In this document: positions 8,539 through 18,825 of the stretch, piece by piece
Position numbering within the stretch: position 1 is the first letter of the stretch
How the letters are laid out: every line of letters starts with the position of its first letter
Origin: Spirochaetales bacterium
GTDB lineage: Bacteria; Spirochaetota; Spirochaetia; Treponematales; UBA12059
Assembly (NCBI GenBank): GCA_016926955.1
Contig: JAFGNN010000094.1
Location: forward strand, 1 to 32,803
Direction: 5' to 3'
Length of the DNA: 32,803 nt
Made by a program: the position numbers and the translations under genes
The notes under the pieces: generated by a model
The model's database searches: none
What the model was told of the DNA's origin: nothing
What the model saw: the letters and a program-made list of their open reading frames with translations, nothing else

Positions 8539-9692
8539 TGTCCGGTTCCGGATTCGAAGACGACGACGGCCCGGAGGTCGTTCCCCGGTTCATGCCGAGG
8601 AACGGCATGCGCCGGGATCTCGCATACGCGACGCGACTCTTCAGGCGCGGCCGGTACGGCAAGGCCATAGCTGCGCTCGAACCGCTCGTCGTTCAATACC
8701 GAGATTCCCGCGATTTCCACTATGTGCTCGGCGCGAGCTGCCTGGCCATGGGCGATTCCGGCGGGGCGGCCGTCCACCTTCGCCGCGCGAGGCAGCTCGA
8801 TTTCCGGCATGTGCCGACAGCGCTCGCCCTGGCAGCGCTTCACGTGCGCAGGCTAGAGACGGACAAGGCCGTTGAACTCTACCTGGAAATCCTCTCGATG
8901 CGGCCCGGCGAGCGCCGCGCGATCAGAGCCCTCGACTTTCTCCGGGCAAATTCCGATCCGGTGCGACTCGCCGAGCTCGCCGCATCGGGACGAATCCGTG
9001 TCCTTTATCCGAAGCCGGATCCCCTCGCCGCGTACGGCCCCCTTGTCGCGATCGCTCTCGCGGTCGCCCTGGCGACGCTCGGCGTTCCCGCTGCGTTCGA
9101 TCTCGGGCGGAGGCTCGCGGAATCAGCGCGCCCGAGCCGGCCCGGCGTCACGGCGGTGGAACTCGACGCGGCAGATCGCGCCGATCCGGTGACGACGAGC
9201 GGAGGATTCCGCTACGTGCTCACGGAACGCGAAGCTCTGGATTCCTTCGACCGCGCAAAACGCCTGTTCTCCGAATATCGCGACGATGCCGCCCTCGTGG
9301 AGATCAATCGGCTGATCCTCTCAAACGCCTCGGCCTCCGTGAAGGCGAAAGCCGAGGAACTGCGCTCTTGGTCACGCGAACCGGATTTTTCGAACCTTCG
9401 TGACAGGTTCACCTACGGAGACGTGGTCCGGGACAGCGCGCTCTACGAAGGGGTGGGCGTCCTGTGGCAGGGCATGGCCGCCAACGTCGAGAAAGGAGCC
9501 GCCGGCGTGGCTTTCGATTTCCTTGTCGGTTACGACCAGAAGCGCAGACTGGAGGGCATCGTGAAGGTATCGCTCGATTTCGAAGCGGAAGTGCCCGTCG
9601 ACCGACCGCTCGAGGTGCTCGGGACCATACGCGGCGTCGATGGCCATTTCGTTCTCGAGGGCATCGCCTTCCACGAGCTCAGGACTCCCTGA
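8538..9692 (+). CDS. TPR protein with a single membrane segment
   Basis: 384 residues, no cleavable signal. Residues about 25-135 hold TPR units (LFRRGRYGKAIAALEPLV, CLAMGDSGGAAVHLRRARQL). A hydrophobic segment at about 166-187 (AYGPLVAIALAVALATLG) is the only membrane span, followed by a mixed C-terminal domain (about 220-384). The likely topology is a cytoplasmic TPR domain and a periplasmic C-terminus. It overlaps the upstream gene by one base and is followed two bases later by dtd. Together with the two preceding genes it looks like an envelope module whose parts interact, but no function can be named. Confidence 0.78.
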   Translation: MSGSGFEDDDGPEVVPRFMPRNGMRRDLAYATRLFRRGRYGKAIAALEPLVVQYRDSRDFHYVLGASCLAMGDSGGAAVHLRRARQLDFRHVPTALALAALHVRRLETDKAVELYLEILSMRPGERRAIRALDFLRANSDPVRLAELAASGRIRVLYPKPDPLAAYGPLVAIALAVALATLGVPAAFDLGRRLAESARPSRPGVTAVELDAADRADPVTTSGGFRYVLTEREALDSFDRAKRLFSEYRDDAALVEINRLILSNASASVKAKAEELRSWSREPDFSNLRDRFTYGDVVRDSALYEGVGVLWQGMAANVEKGAAGVAFDFLVGYDQKRRLEGIVKVSLDFEAEVPVDRPLEVLGTIRGVDGHFVLEGIAFHELRTP

Positions 9693-9694
9693 AC

Positions 9695-10144
9695 GTGCGG
9701 GCTGTCGTGCAGCGAGTCAGCGACGCGTCGGTCACCGTCGATGACAGGCTGGTGGGTTCGATAGAAAGAGGGCTACTGGTGTACGTGGGCGCGGGGAAGA
9801 ACGACGCTTCCGACGACGCCGAATGGCTCGCCCGGAAAGTCGCGAACCTGCGCGTCTTCGAGGACGAGGCCGGTCTCATGAACCGTTCGGTGCTCGACGA
9901 GGGCGGCCGCGTGCTGGCCGTCAGCCAGTTCACGCTCTTCGCGGACGCGCGCAAAGGTCGACGCCCTTCCTACTCCGACGCGGCCTCTCCGGAAATCGCG
10001 AAGCCCCTTTTCGACGGCTTCGTTGCGGCGCTCGGGGAGATCGGACTGCGCGTGGCGACGGGTGAGTTCGGCGCGTCCATGCGCGTCGCCTATGTCAACG
10101 AAGGCCCCGTCACCATCCTGCTCGACTCGAAGAAAACTTTCTGA
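9695..10144 (+). CDS. dtd: D-aminoacyl-tRNA deacylase
   Basis: 149 residues, the usual length. It hydrolyses D-amino acids (and glycine mischarged on tRNA-Ala) from tRNA in the cytosol. The N-terminus MRAVVQRVSDASVTVD is canonical when started at the GTG at 9695. The family motifs SQFTL (77-81) and the Gly-cisPro motif GPVT (137-140) that line the active site are both intact. The frame is open upstream into the preceding gene, but that extension is not part of the protein. It starts two bases after the preceding stop with a poor ribosome site, so translational coupling is likely. Confidence 0.95.
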   Translation: MRAVVQRVSDASVTVDDRLVGSIERGLLVYVGAGKNDASDDAEWLARKVANLRVFEDEAGLMNRSVLDEGGRVLAVSQFTLFADARKGRRPSYSDAASPEIAKPLFDGFVAALGEIGLRVATGEFGASMRVAYVNEGPVTILLDSKKTF

Positions 10145-10151
10145 GCCAAGA

Positions 10152-10306
10152 GACCACGGAGGCACGGAGAAGGGGAGGAAGAGGGAGGAGTACGGAAGAG
10201 GAATGAAGGCGAAGAAGCGAAGCGAAAGAATAACATCTTGTTTTTCCTTCGGCCGCTCGGCTTGTCTTCATCCTTCCGATCTCCGTGTCTCCGTGCCTCC
10301 GTGGTC
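10152..10306. repeat. Long-range inverted repeat with perfect 19-bp arms (CCACGGAGG type)
   Basis: The left arm GACCACGGAGGCACGGAGA (10152-10170) is the exact reverse complement of 10288-10306. The 117-base interior contains a further imperfect dyad (roughly 10198-10226 against 10250-10278) and a purine-rich left half opposite a pyrimidine-rich right half, so the RNA could fold into one long hairpin. It occupies the gap between convergent dtd and the glycosylase gene and supplies the latter's TGA stop (10307-10305). It encodes no protein that I trust. Size and symmetry suggest a non-autonomous dispersed element, possibly also a bidirectional transcription end. Confidence 0.85.
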
Positions 10307-11048
10307 AATATTCGCAGAGGTTCCTCAGGGGGCAGCCTGGGCAGAGGGGTCTAGCGCGGCAGTGTCGCTTCGCGTGCTCCACGAGGAGGGCATGGGCTTC
10401 GGCCTGCCATGCGGCGTCGGTAGGACAGGCCGGTTCGACGGTTAGTCGAGCCGCCTCGTAACCGAGCCCATCCGGAAGCAGGCCGAGCCGAGAGAGTACG
10501 CGGCGCGCGTAGGCGTCGGCGATGAAGACGGGTACCGAGTAGCAATAGACGAGGATGCAGTCCGCCGTCTCGGGGCCGATGCCCGGCAGACAGAGCAGGT
10601 CGGACCGTTCCGGGGTGCCCGCATCGATCGCGGACCACGCCTGCGCCATGGATCGAAGGTAGCGGGCTTTCAGGCGGAAGGTGCCCGAAGGGCGGAGCAT
10701 CGCTTCCAGTTCCTCGATCGGTGCCGCGGAAACACGGATGGGGTCGAGACAGCCATGCGCGGCCATCGCCAGGAGCGCCCGGGCCGCGCCGGTCCAGGCG
10801 GTGTTCTGGGCGAGCAGGGCGGCGGCGACAATCTCGAAACGGCGGAGCGAGCGCTCGCGCCCTCCTCCGGGCCCGAGGGTTTCGGAGGGACCGTCGAGGT
10901 AGCCATCGGCGTCCCGAGCTTCGAGACCGGCGCGCGAAGGAAGGGGCCACCAGCCGCGAGGACCGTAAGCCGTCTCGAGTGTCACGAAGATTCCGGGTAA
11001 CACGTGAGCCAGGCTGGTCCCTGGGGATCGCAGGACTCGTTCCCCCAT
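10305..11048 (-). CDS. HhH-GPD DNA glycosylase, endonuclease III-related (COG2231/MagIII-like)
   Basis: 247 residues. Base-excision repair enzyme of the HhH-GPD superfamily. The helix-hairpin-helix reads LPGIGPETADC (154-164), the catalytic Asp is Asp178 in FIADAYARRVL, and an iron-sulfur loop is formed by Cys230, 236, 239 and 245 (C-x5-C-x2-C-x5-C). Position 160 is Glu where bifunctional Nth enzymes have their lyase Lys, so it should be monofunctional and act on alkylated or otherwise damaged bases. The start is the ATG at 11048, with GGGAGG 5 bases upstream; a TTG at 11072 is rejected because it lies in the ppdK terminator stem. The last codons run into the inverted repeat, which provides the TGA. 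Confidence 0.88.
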   Translation of the reverse strand: MGERVLRSPGTSLAHVLPGIFVTLETAYGPRGWWPLPSRAGLEARDADGYLDGPSETLGPGGGRERSLRRFEIVAAALLAQNTAWTGAARALLAMAAHGCLDPIRVSAAPIEELEAMLRPSGTFRLKARYLRSMAQAWSAIDAGTPERSDLLCLPGIGPETADCILVYCYSVPVFIADAYARRVLSRLGLLPDGLGYEAARLTVEPACPTDAAWQAEAHALLVEHAKRHCRARPLCPGCPLRNLCEY

Positions 11049-11070
11049 CGCGACCTCCCTTTTCAAGAAC

Positions 11071-11100
11071 AAGCCGCCCGGCCTTGTGGCCGGGCGGCTT
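11071..11100 (-). terminator. Rho-independent terminator of ppdK
   Basis: A 13-bp perfect stem (11071-11083 with 11088-11100) with a 4-base loop lies 17 bases after the ppdK stop. On the minus strand it is followed by a T-rich stretch (TTGTTCTT). The glycosylase ATG is only about 22 bases beyond, so that gene depends on read-through or on an unseen promoter. Confidence 0.85.
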
Positions 11101-11117
11101 GTTGTCCTTAGGTGAGA

Positions 11118-13988
<2,871 letters not shown>

Positions 13989-14043
13989 GGGAAATCCTCC
14001 GTGGTTTGGAAGGGAAGCGTTGGACTACTGGTTGCCGTAAAAA

Positions 14044-14071
14044 ACTATAGGAAAGGGGAGGGTGCTGTCAA
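14044..14071 (-). promoter_or_regulatory. Strong sigma70-like promoter of ppdK
   Basis: On the minus strand, TTGACA (14071-14066, perfect), a 16-base spacer, then TATAGT (14049-14044, five of six). It predicts a leader of about 50 bases with GGAGG at 14000-13996. Confidence 0.85.
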
Positions 14072-14110
14072 TCGAGGCGCGTAAGGGGATGGAGGCAGTA
14101 GCGTCGCCGC

Positions 14111-15277
14111 TCAGAGATTGAGCATCATGCTGATGACGGTCAGGTCGGAGCCCTGGATCTGGTTCACCAGCGATTCGAACTTGACGTTGACCTTTTCGCA
14201 GGCTTCCGAGAGGTAGGAGAGGTAATAGAGCCCGAGGTCGGTGTTCGCCTCTCCGTCCGGCAGTTCCTTGTAGAAATCGGTCAGGGTCTTCTTCTTGAGG
14301 TCGGCGCTCTTCCGCTCGTCGATGGTCTCCTTGACCTTGGCGTACTCGGACTCGCGGTTGAAGATGGTGATGGAGAGCCGGCCCTGGGTGCCGATGCCGC
14401 TCTTCGAGCCGCCGATCTTCCAGGCCAGCGTCACGCTCTCTCCGCGCCGTTCGAGGTTCTCCACCACCTGGCGGCGGACATTCGGATCGAAGAGGACGGC
14501 GTTCATGTCGACGGTGCCCTTGAAAAGGGATTTCGCCTCGCGCTTCAAGTTGGAGTTCTCGGAGTTCATGGCAAGCTCCATGATCATCAGCGAGACGTAT
14601 TCCGCTATCCTGGACTTCTCCATGTACTCGGCCAGGGCGGTTCGTATGTCCTTGGCGAGCTGCTCGTAGCCGTCGGCTCCCTTGAATTTGGTGACGATGA
14701 ACCAGGTGAAGGGCCTGAGGTTGTTGAGGAGCTTCTCGGCCAGCAGGAGCTGGATGTTCTTCTCCTCGGGAAGCAGGTTCGCGTTCTTCGAGATGGACGC
14801 GTACATCGGCGCGAGGATCTGCCGCTTGATCTCGACAATGTCCTGTTCCTTGTCCTTGAGGACGCCGTTCAGGTAGGTGTCGTTTATGCGCGTCTTTTCG
14901 TCGATGATGTTCGCCGGATTAAGGCGGTTCCATTTCTTGATGACGTCGGAACCGAGGATGCGCGCGAAGATGTAGGTGTCGTACTGGCGGTAGAGCAGCG
15001 AGTAGACGATGAGCTTCGAAAGGTCCATCACCTCCTGGCGGCTCGACATGAGCTCGGTGCGGGAAATCTCGACCTTCGAGACGTAGTCCACGAGCAGGAG
15101 GCGCTGCAGGCTGGCGGGAGTGAATTTCTCGAGGAGTATGCCGTACTCCTCGACATTGTCGGCGAGCTTGAATTTCTTGAGCGATTTGCGGTTCCGGATG
15201 AAGAAGGTGGTGCCTTCCTCCGTCAGGATTACCTTGACCGGCAGCTCGATGATGCTTTTCCGTTCCTGGGTCGCCAT
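14111..15277 (-). CDS. Protein of unknown function, possibly with a degenerate GHKL ATPase-like C-terminus
   Basis: 388 residues, soluble, rich in Lys/Glu/Leu with fewer Ala/Gly than its neighbours. Residues 1-50 are a small beta unit (KSIIELPVKVILTEEG...). The middle (about 55-250) is helical. The last ~150 residues have an order that recalls histidine-kinase-like ATPases: a helix MELAMNSENSNLK, a strand LSITIFN, then DLGLYYLSYLSEACEKV and the final strand VISMMLNL. The Gly-rich nucleotide-binding boxes are poor, so binding is doubtful. The ATG at 15277 has GGAG 9 bases upstream and its own promoter. It is separated from ppdK by 122 bases containing the ppdK promoter. I do not recognise the family by name. 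Confidence 0.8.
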   Translation of the reverse strand: MATQERKSIIELPVKVILTEEGTTFFIRNRKSLKKFKLADNVEEYGILLEKFTPASLQRLLLVDYVSKVEISRTELMSSRQEVMDLSKLIVYSLLYRQYDTYIFARILGSDVIKKWNRLNPANIIDEKTRINDTYLNGVLKDKEQDIVEIKRQILAPMYASISKNANLLPEEKNIQLLLAEKLLNNLRPFTWFIVTKFKGADGYEQLAKDIRTALAEYMEKSRIAEYVSLMIMELAMNSENSNLKREAKSLFKGTVDMNAVLFDPNVRRQVVENLERRGESVTLAWKIGGSKSGIGTQGRLSITIFNRESEYAKVKETIDERKSADLKKKTLTDFYKELPDGEANTDLGLYYLSYLSEACEKVNVKFESLVNQIQGSDLTVISMMLNL

Positions 15278-15316
15278 GCGGTCAGCTCCAGATGTCCCGA
15301 TGCTCCGGGTCGATGC

Positions 15317-15345
15317 AGTATACCCGTTCCGGGCCCCGTCCGCAA
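15317..15345 (-). promoter_or_regulatory. Promoter of the 388-residue protein gene
   Basis: On the minus strand, TTGCGG (15345-15340), a 17-base spacer, TATACT (15322-15317). The leader would be about 32 bases. The -35 box lies only 5 bases from the -35 box of the divergent promoter at 15351. Confidence 0.65.
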
Positions 15346-15350
15346 CGGGA

Positions 15351-15379
15351 TTGACTCGGCTCGCGGCCGCTCCTATCCT
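15351..15379 (+). promoter_or_regulatory. Promoter of the M28-like membrane protein gene, near-leaderless
   Basis: TTGACT (15351-15356), a 17-base spacer, TATCCT (15374-15379). The ATG is 8 bases after the -10 box, so the mRNA should start at or one or two bases before it. Confidence 0.65.
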
Positions 15380-15387
15380 CAGGGGCG

Positions 15388-17532
15388 ATGTCCGCGCTGC
15401 CCTTCCTTCCGTTAGCGTTCACGATAGCCGCCTTGGCCTCATGTCTTCCCGCCGCGGTCCACGCCCAGCAGGCCGGAGACGACGAGGCCGACGCAGCCCT
15501 CGCGCTTCTATCATCGGCGTATCCGGGGAGCCGGGCGCGCGCCGAATTCAGCGAAATCGGTCGCGACGGCTTGGGCGCCTCGTTCGGGCGCACGCTCGTG
15601 GTGAGCATGGACGCCCGTGGAGGCGGCGGGTCCGATCCGCTCGTCATCTTCCTGCCCGTCGCGCGCGGAGATGATCCGGACGGACCCTGGACCGCGGCGC
15701 TCGCGGAACTGTGCGCGCGGCTCGAGGAGAACCCGGCCGCATTGCCGGTTAAGATCGTGTTCTCGGCCGCCGAGGACGAGGAAGGTCCGGGTGGAGAGCG
15801 CCTCGCCCTGGGATCGACCCTGCTCGCCGAGCGCTTTTCCCTCGACGGAAGCCCCGTCGTTCTTGCCCTCGAGCCGGGACCGGGGCGCTCGGTCTCCCTG
15901 GCGCCGGGCGCCACCGGAGGCATGGCGCCATTCTGGTTGCTCGTGAGGTCCGAGGACGCCTTCGCGCGCTTTCTCGAGGTGAGTGTCGAGGCGAATCGAT
16001 CGCTTGTGCACCGGCTCGGCATCAACGCCGAACCGACCATCATAGACGCATGGATGGGAGCGGGGATTCCGGCCATCGCGGTCGCTCTCGAAGGCGACGG
16101 GGAAGTCCCCTCGGCCGAGACGCTCGCGGACGCGCTCGAACGCTGGACGAGGAGTTTCGGACCCGAGGGGCCCCCCGCCAGGTGGGACCGCCAGTATCTG
16201 CTCGCCGAGGTTTTCGGCCTGAGGATCACGTTGCGCGAGGGCGCGATCGTGGCGATCCTCCTGGGTTTCGGCGCGATCGCCGGGGCGCTCTACGCCGTGG
16301 CCACCGTGCTCGACCGGGAACGGATGAACCCGCGCTTCAGGCGCGCGCCCGCGGGACTAGCGGCGACGCTCGCGCTCTACGCCGTACTCCTCGCCGCGAC
16401 GGGCGTCGCCAGGCTTTCGGCCTCGGCGCGCCTTTTCGCGGCCGGGTCCGCTTTCGCCTGGCTCCCGGAACCGGGACGCTGGGCCGCGGTTCAAGTCGCC
16501 GTCCTCGCGCTCGTCTTCATCGCGCTGGCCTCCGCGCTTGCCCGGCACAAGGTCACGCCTGCCCATCCCGGCTTCTATTGGACCTCCGCCGTAGTTCTCG
16601 TGGTGGTGGGCATTTTCACGCTCGCCGCGTACCGCCTCTCGCTCGCGGCCTTCCTCCTGCCCGCCCTCGTGGCCTTCGCGCTGACCCGACTCTCAGGCCG
16701 CGCGTGGGCGGCCGCCCTCGCGCTTCCCTTCGCGTTCGCGCCCCTCGCGCTGGTCGAGGCGGGGCGCCAGGGTCGGCTCGAGACCGGCATCGCCTCGTTC
16801 ATCGTCCTGCCGGGATCCGCCGAGGCCGCCCTGATCGCGGTCATGGCCCTGCCTTTCCTCCTGCACCTGATGGGCCTGCTCGCCGCCCTCGTTCCGGGCG
16901 TGTTCGCCCGGCGTGCCCCGGCGCGGACGGCTCTCGCGCTGGCCCTGGTCCTCGTCGCGGCGGACGCGCTCGTACTGCGCTTGGACACCCGCCCGGTCGG
17001 GGCCGAGCTTCGCCTCGAGAGGACAGGAGAGGCCTGGACGCTCGTGGTCTCGGCCCGCAGGCGTCTTCCCGCCTTCGAGCTCGAGATGGGGGGACGGACC
17101 GTGTCGCACCGGGGCGGGGACGATCGCGTCGCGTTCGACCTGGGCGGCGACCTTGCCGCCTTCCGTCCCGCGCCGAAGGTGGAGCTGACCGAACGATCCT
17201 TCCTGGATTCCGGGAGCCTCGACCTGCGCGCTTCGGCGCCGGGGGCGGAGCGCATGGCCATCACGCTGCCCGGCATCGATCCGACTCTGGTCCAGCATTG
17301 CGACCGCCCGTCTGATTTCGATCCAGGCGCCTCAGGCTTCGCGATACTGCTCGGGCGCCTGCCGCCGGACCTCGTGCTCGCGGGACTCGCGCTCGCGGGC
17401 GGAACGTCCGGTACGGTGGAGGTCCGCGCGGAGTGGACGCTCGATCCAGCTCTGGTCGAGGCGGAGGGAGCTCTGGTCGTGGAGTCGTTCACGCTCGCGG
17501 ACTCGGCGTCCGCGGATTTCGGCCGACCGTGA
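15388..17532 (+). CDS. Polytopic membrane protein with a degenerate M28 peptidase-like N-terminal domain
   Basis: 714 residues. A signal peptide (about 1-26, VHA|QQ) precedes a periplasmic domain (about 30-275) whose order of elements resembles M28 metallopeptidases: VIFLP, then KIVFSAAEDEEG...ALGSTLLAE, matching the usual GEE...GS block. The expected H-x-D zinc site is absent (LPVARGDD instead), so it is probably not an active peptidase. About eight membrane helices follow (first at about 286-308, last near 520-535), then a C-terminal beta domain (about 540-714). An M28 domain plus a membrane domain recalls ER metallopeptidase-type proteins. The stop overlaps the dinB GTG by 4 bases. Function unknown. 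Confidence 0.75.
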   Translation: MSALPFLPLAFTIAALASCLPAAVHAQQAGDDEADAALALLSSAYPGSRARAEFSEIGRDGLGASFGRTLVVSMDARGGGGSDPLVIFLPVARGDDPDGPWTAALAELCARLEENPAALPVKIVFSAAEDEEGPGGERLALGSTLLAERFSLDGSPVVLALEPGPGRSVSLAPGATGGMAPFWLLVRSEDAFARFLEVSVEANRSLVHRLGINAEPTIIDAWMGAGIPAIAVALEGDGEVPSAETLADALERWTRSFGPEGPPARWDRQYLLAEVFGLRITLREGAIVAILLGFGAIAGALYAVATVLDRERMNPRFRRAPAGLAATLALYAVLLAATGVARLSASARLFAAGSAFAWLPEPGRWAAVQVAVLALVFIALASALARHKVTPAHPGFYWTSAVVLVVVGIFTLAAYRLSLAAFLLPALVAFALTRLSGRAWAAALALPFAFAPLALVEAGRQGRLETGIASFIVLPGSAEAALIAVMALPFLLHLMGLLAALVPGVFARRAPARTALALALVLVAADALVLRLDTRPVGAELRLERTGEAWTLVVSARRRLPAFELEMGGRTVSHRGGDDRVAFDLGGDLAAFRPAPKVELTERSFLDSGSLDLRASAPGAERMAITLPGIDPTLVQHCDRPSDFDPGASGFAILLGRLPPDLVLAGLALAGGTSGTVEVRAEWTLDPALVEAEGALVVESFTLADSASADFGRP

Positions 17533-18761
17533 GCGGGGATCGCGCCCGGCCGGTGGTGTTCCACCTCGACCTCGACGCCTTCTACGCGTCGGTCGAACAG
17601 CTTGACAGGCCGGAACTCGCGGGCAAGCCCGTCATAGTAGGAGCCCTGCCTGGCCATCGGGGCGTCGTGTCCACCTGCTCGTACGAGGCGCGCGCTTTCG
17701 GCGTCCGTTCCGCCATGCCGGTGTCCGAGGCTTTCCGCCGCTGCCCCGAGGGTAACTTCGTCCCGGTGCGCATGGAGCGTTACGTCGAGCTCTCGCGCCG
17801 CGTCATGGCGATCTTCGGCGACTTCACGCCCGAGGTCCGGCGCATCTCCATCGACGAGGCCTTCCTCGACATGACGGGCACGGAGAAGCTCTTCGGCCCT
17901 CCCCGCGAGGCCGCGGGAAAGCTCAAGGAGCGCGTTCGCGCGGAAACCGGCCTCACCGTCTCGGCCGGGGTGGCGCCCAACCGTTACCTGGCCAAGATCG
18001 CGAGCGGGCTCGAGAAGCCGGACGGCCTGACCCTGGTGGAACCCGGCGAGGAGGAGTCCTTCATGTCCCGGCTGCCGCTCGAAAAGCTCTGGGGAGCGGG
18101 AGAGAAGACGCGGCAGCGGCTTGTCGAATACGGCATCGACACGGTGGCTCGGCTCGCCTCGTTCCCGGAATCCGCGCTCGCGGCCATCTTCGGCAAGGCC
18201 GGCGCGGCCTTCCTCTGGAGGGCCGCTCGTGGCATCGACCCGGGCATCTTCGCGGACGAGCCGAAGTCGCGGAGCGCGAGCACCGAGACGACCTTCGAGC
18301 GCGACGTGGACGACGAGGCGACGCTCGAGGCGACACTGCTCGACCTCGCGTCCCAGCTCGCGCTCCGGGCGTTCAAGGAAGGCTTCAGCTCGCGGACTGT
18401 GGCGCTCAAGCTCCGCACCCACGACTTCGTCACGAAGTCTTCGCGCGCGACGCGCGAGGGACCGGTGACGGGCCTCGACGAACTCTATCGCGAGGGCGTC
18501 GCCCTGCTGCGCAAGCTCTGGAGCGGCGCGCCGGTCAGGCTGATCGGACTGGCTCTCGCCAACCTCGAAGAAGGCGCGGGACTGCAGGGCGAGCTCTTCG
18601 CGCCCGAAGGCGAGAAGCGCGCCCGCGTGGAGCGGGCCGTGTTCGAGCTCGAGGCGAAGGGGAAGGGCAGGGTGACGCGGGCGCGGCTCGTCGGTCCCAG
18701 CGCCCCGAAGCGGCATGGCCTGCCGCCGGATATCGATCCGAAGGAGCGCCAAGGACCCTGA
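17529..18761 (+). CDS. dinB: DNA polymerase IV (Y-family translesion polymerase)
   Basis: 410 residues, starting at the GTG in a GTGA overlap; upstream in-frame sequence to 17433 belongs to the previous gene. Palm motifs are intact: LDLDAFYASVE (Asp14) and SIDEAFLDMT (Asp109, Glu110) bind the two catalytic metals. VSTCSYEARAFGVRSAMP is the finger motif of the family. A helix-hairpin-helix thumb region and the little finger follow. Near the C-terminus LQGELF fits the QxxLF sliding-clamp-binding motif. It performs error-prone bypass of DNA lesions. No LexA-type operator could be seen, and its expression probably follows that of the unrelated membrane-protein gene to which it is coupled. Confidence 0.96.
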   Translation: MSGDRARPVVFHLDLDAFYASVEQLDRPELAGKPVIVGALPGHRGVVSTCSYEARAFGVRSAMPVSEAFRRCPEGNFVPVRMERYVELSRRVMAIFGDFTPEVRRISIDEAFLDMTGTEKLFGPPREAAGKLKERVRAETGLTVSAGVAPNRYLAKIASGLEKPDGLTLVEPGEEESFMSRLPLEKLWGAGEKTRQRLVEYGIDTVARLASFPESALAAIFGKAGAAFLWRAARGIDPGIFADEPKSRSASTETTFERDVDDEATLEATLLDLASQLALRAFKEGFSSRTVALKLRTHDFVTKSSRATREGPVTGLDELYREGVALLRKLWSGAPVRLIGLALANLEEGAGLQGELFAPEGEKRARVERAVFELEAKGKGRVTRARLVGPSAPKRHGLPPDIDPKERQGP

Positions 18762-18806
18762 ACGGACGCTCGCGCGGCGAGGCCGCTACCCTTCCTTTCC
18801 CTCCGG

Positions 18807-18825
18807 CCGGGTTCCCCGGTTATTA
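18807..18825. terminator. Possible terminator between convergent dinB and lipoprotein genes
   Basis: A 5-bp stem (CCGGG/CCCGG, 18807-18811 with 18815-18819) with a 3-base loop is followed on the plus strand by TTATTA. It overlaps the stop of the lipoprotein gene. The stem is short, so this is tentative. Confidence 0.35.

Noticed and set aside
10145-10304. CRISPR or small protein in the inverted repeat region
   Set aside because: There are only two inverted arms, no direct repeats with spacers, and no start with a ribosome site.
10305-11072. TTG start at 11072 for the DNA glycosylase
   Set aside because: It falls in the stem of the ppdK terminator; the ATG at 11048 has an ideal ribosome site.
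16575-18752. 725-codon minus-strand open frame opposite the M28-like gene and dinB
   Set aside because: It crosses two real plus-strand genes, and its translation is Arg/Ala/Glu low complexity.
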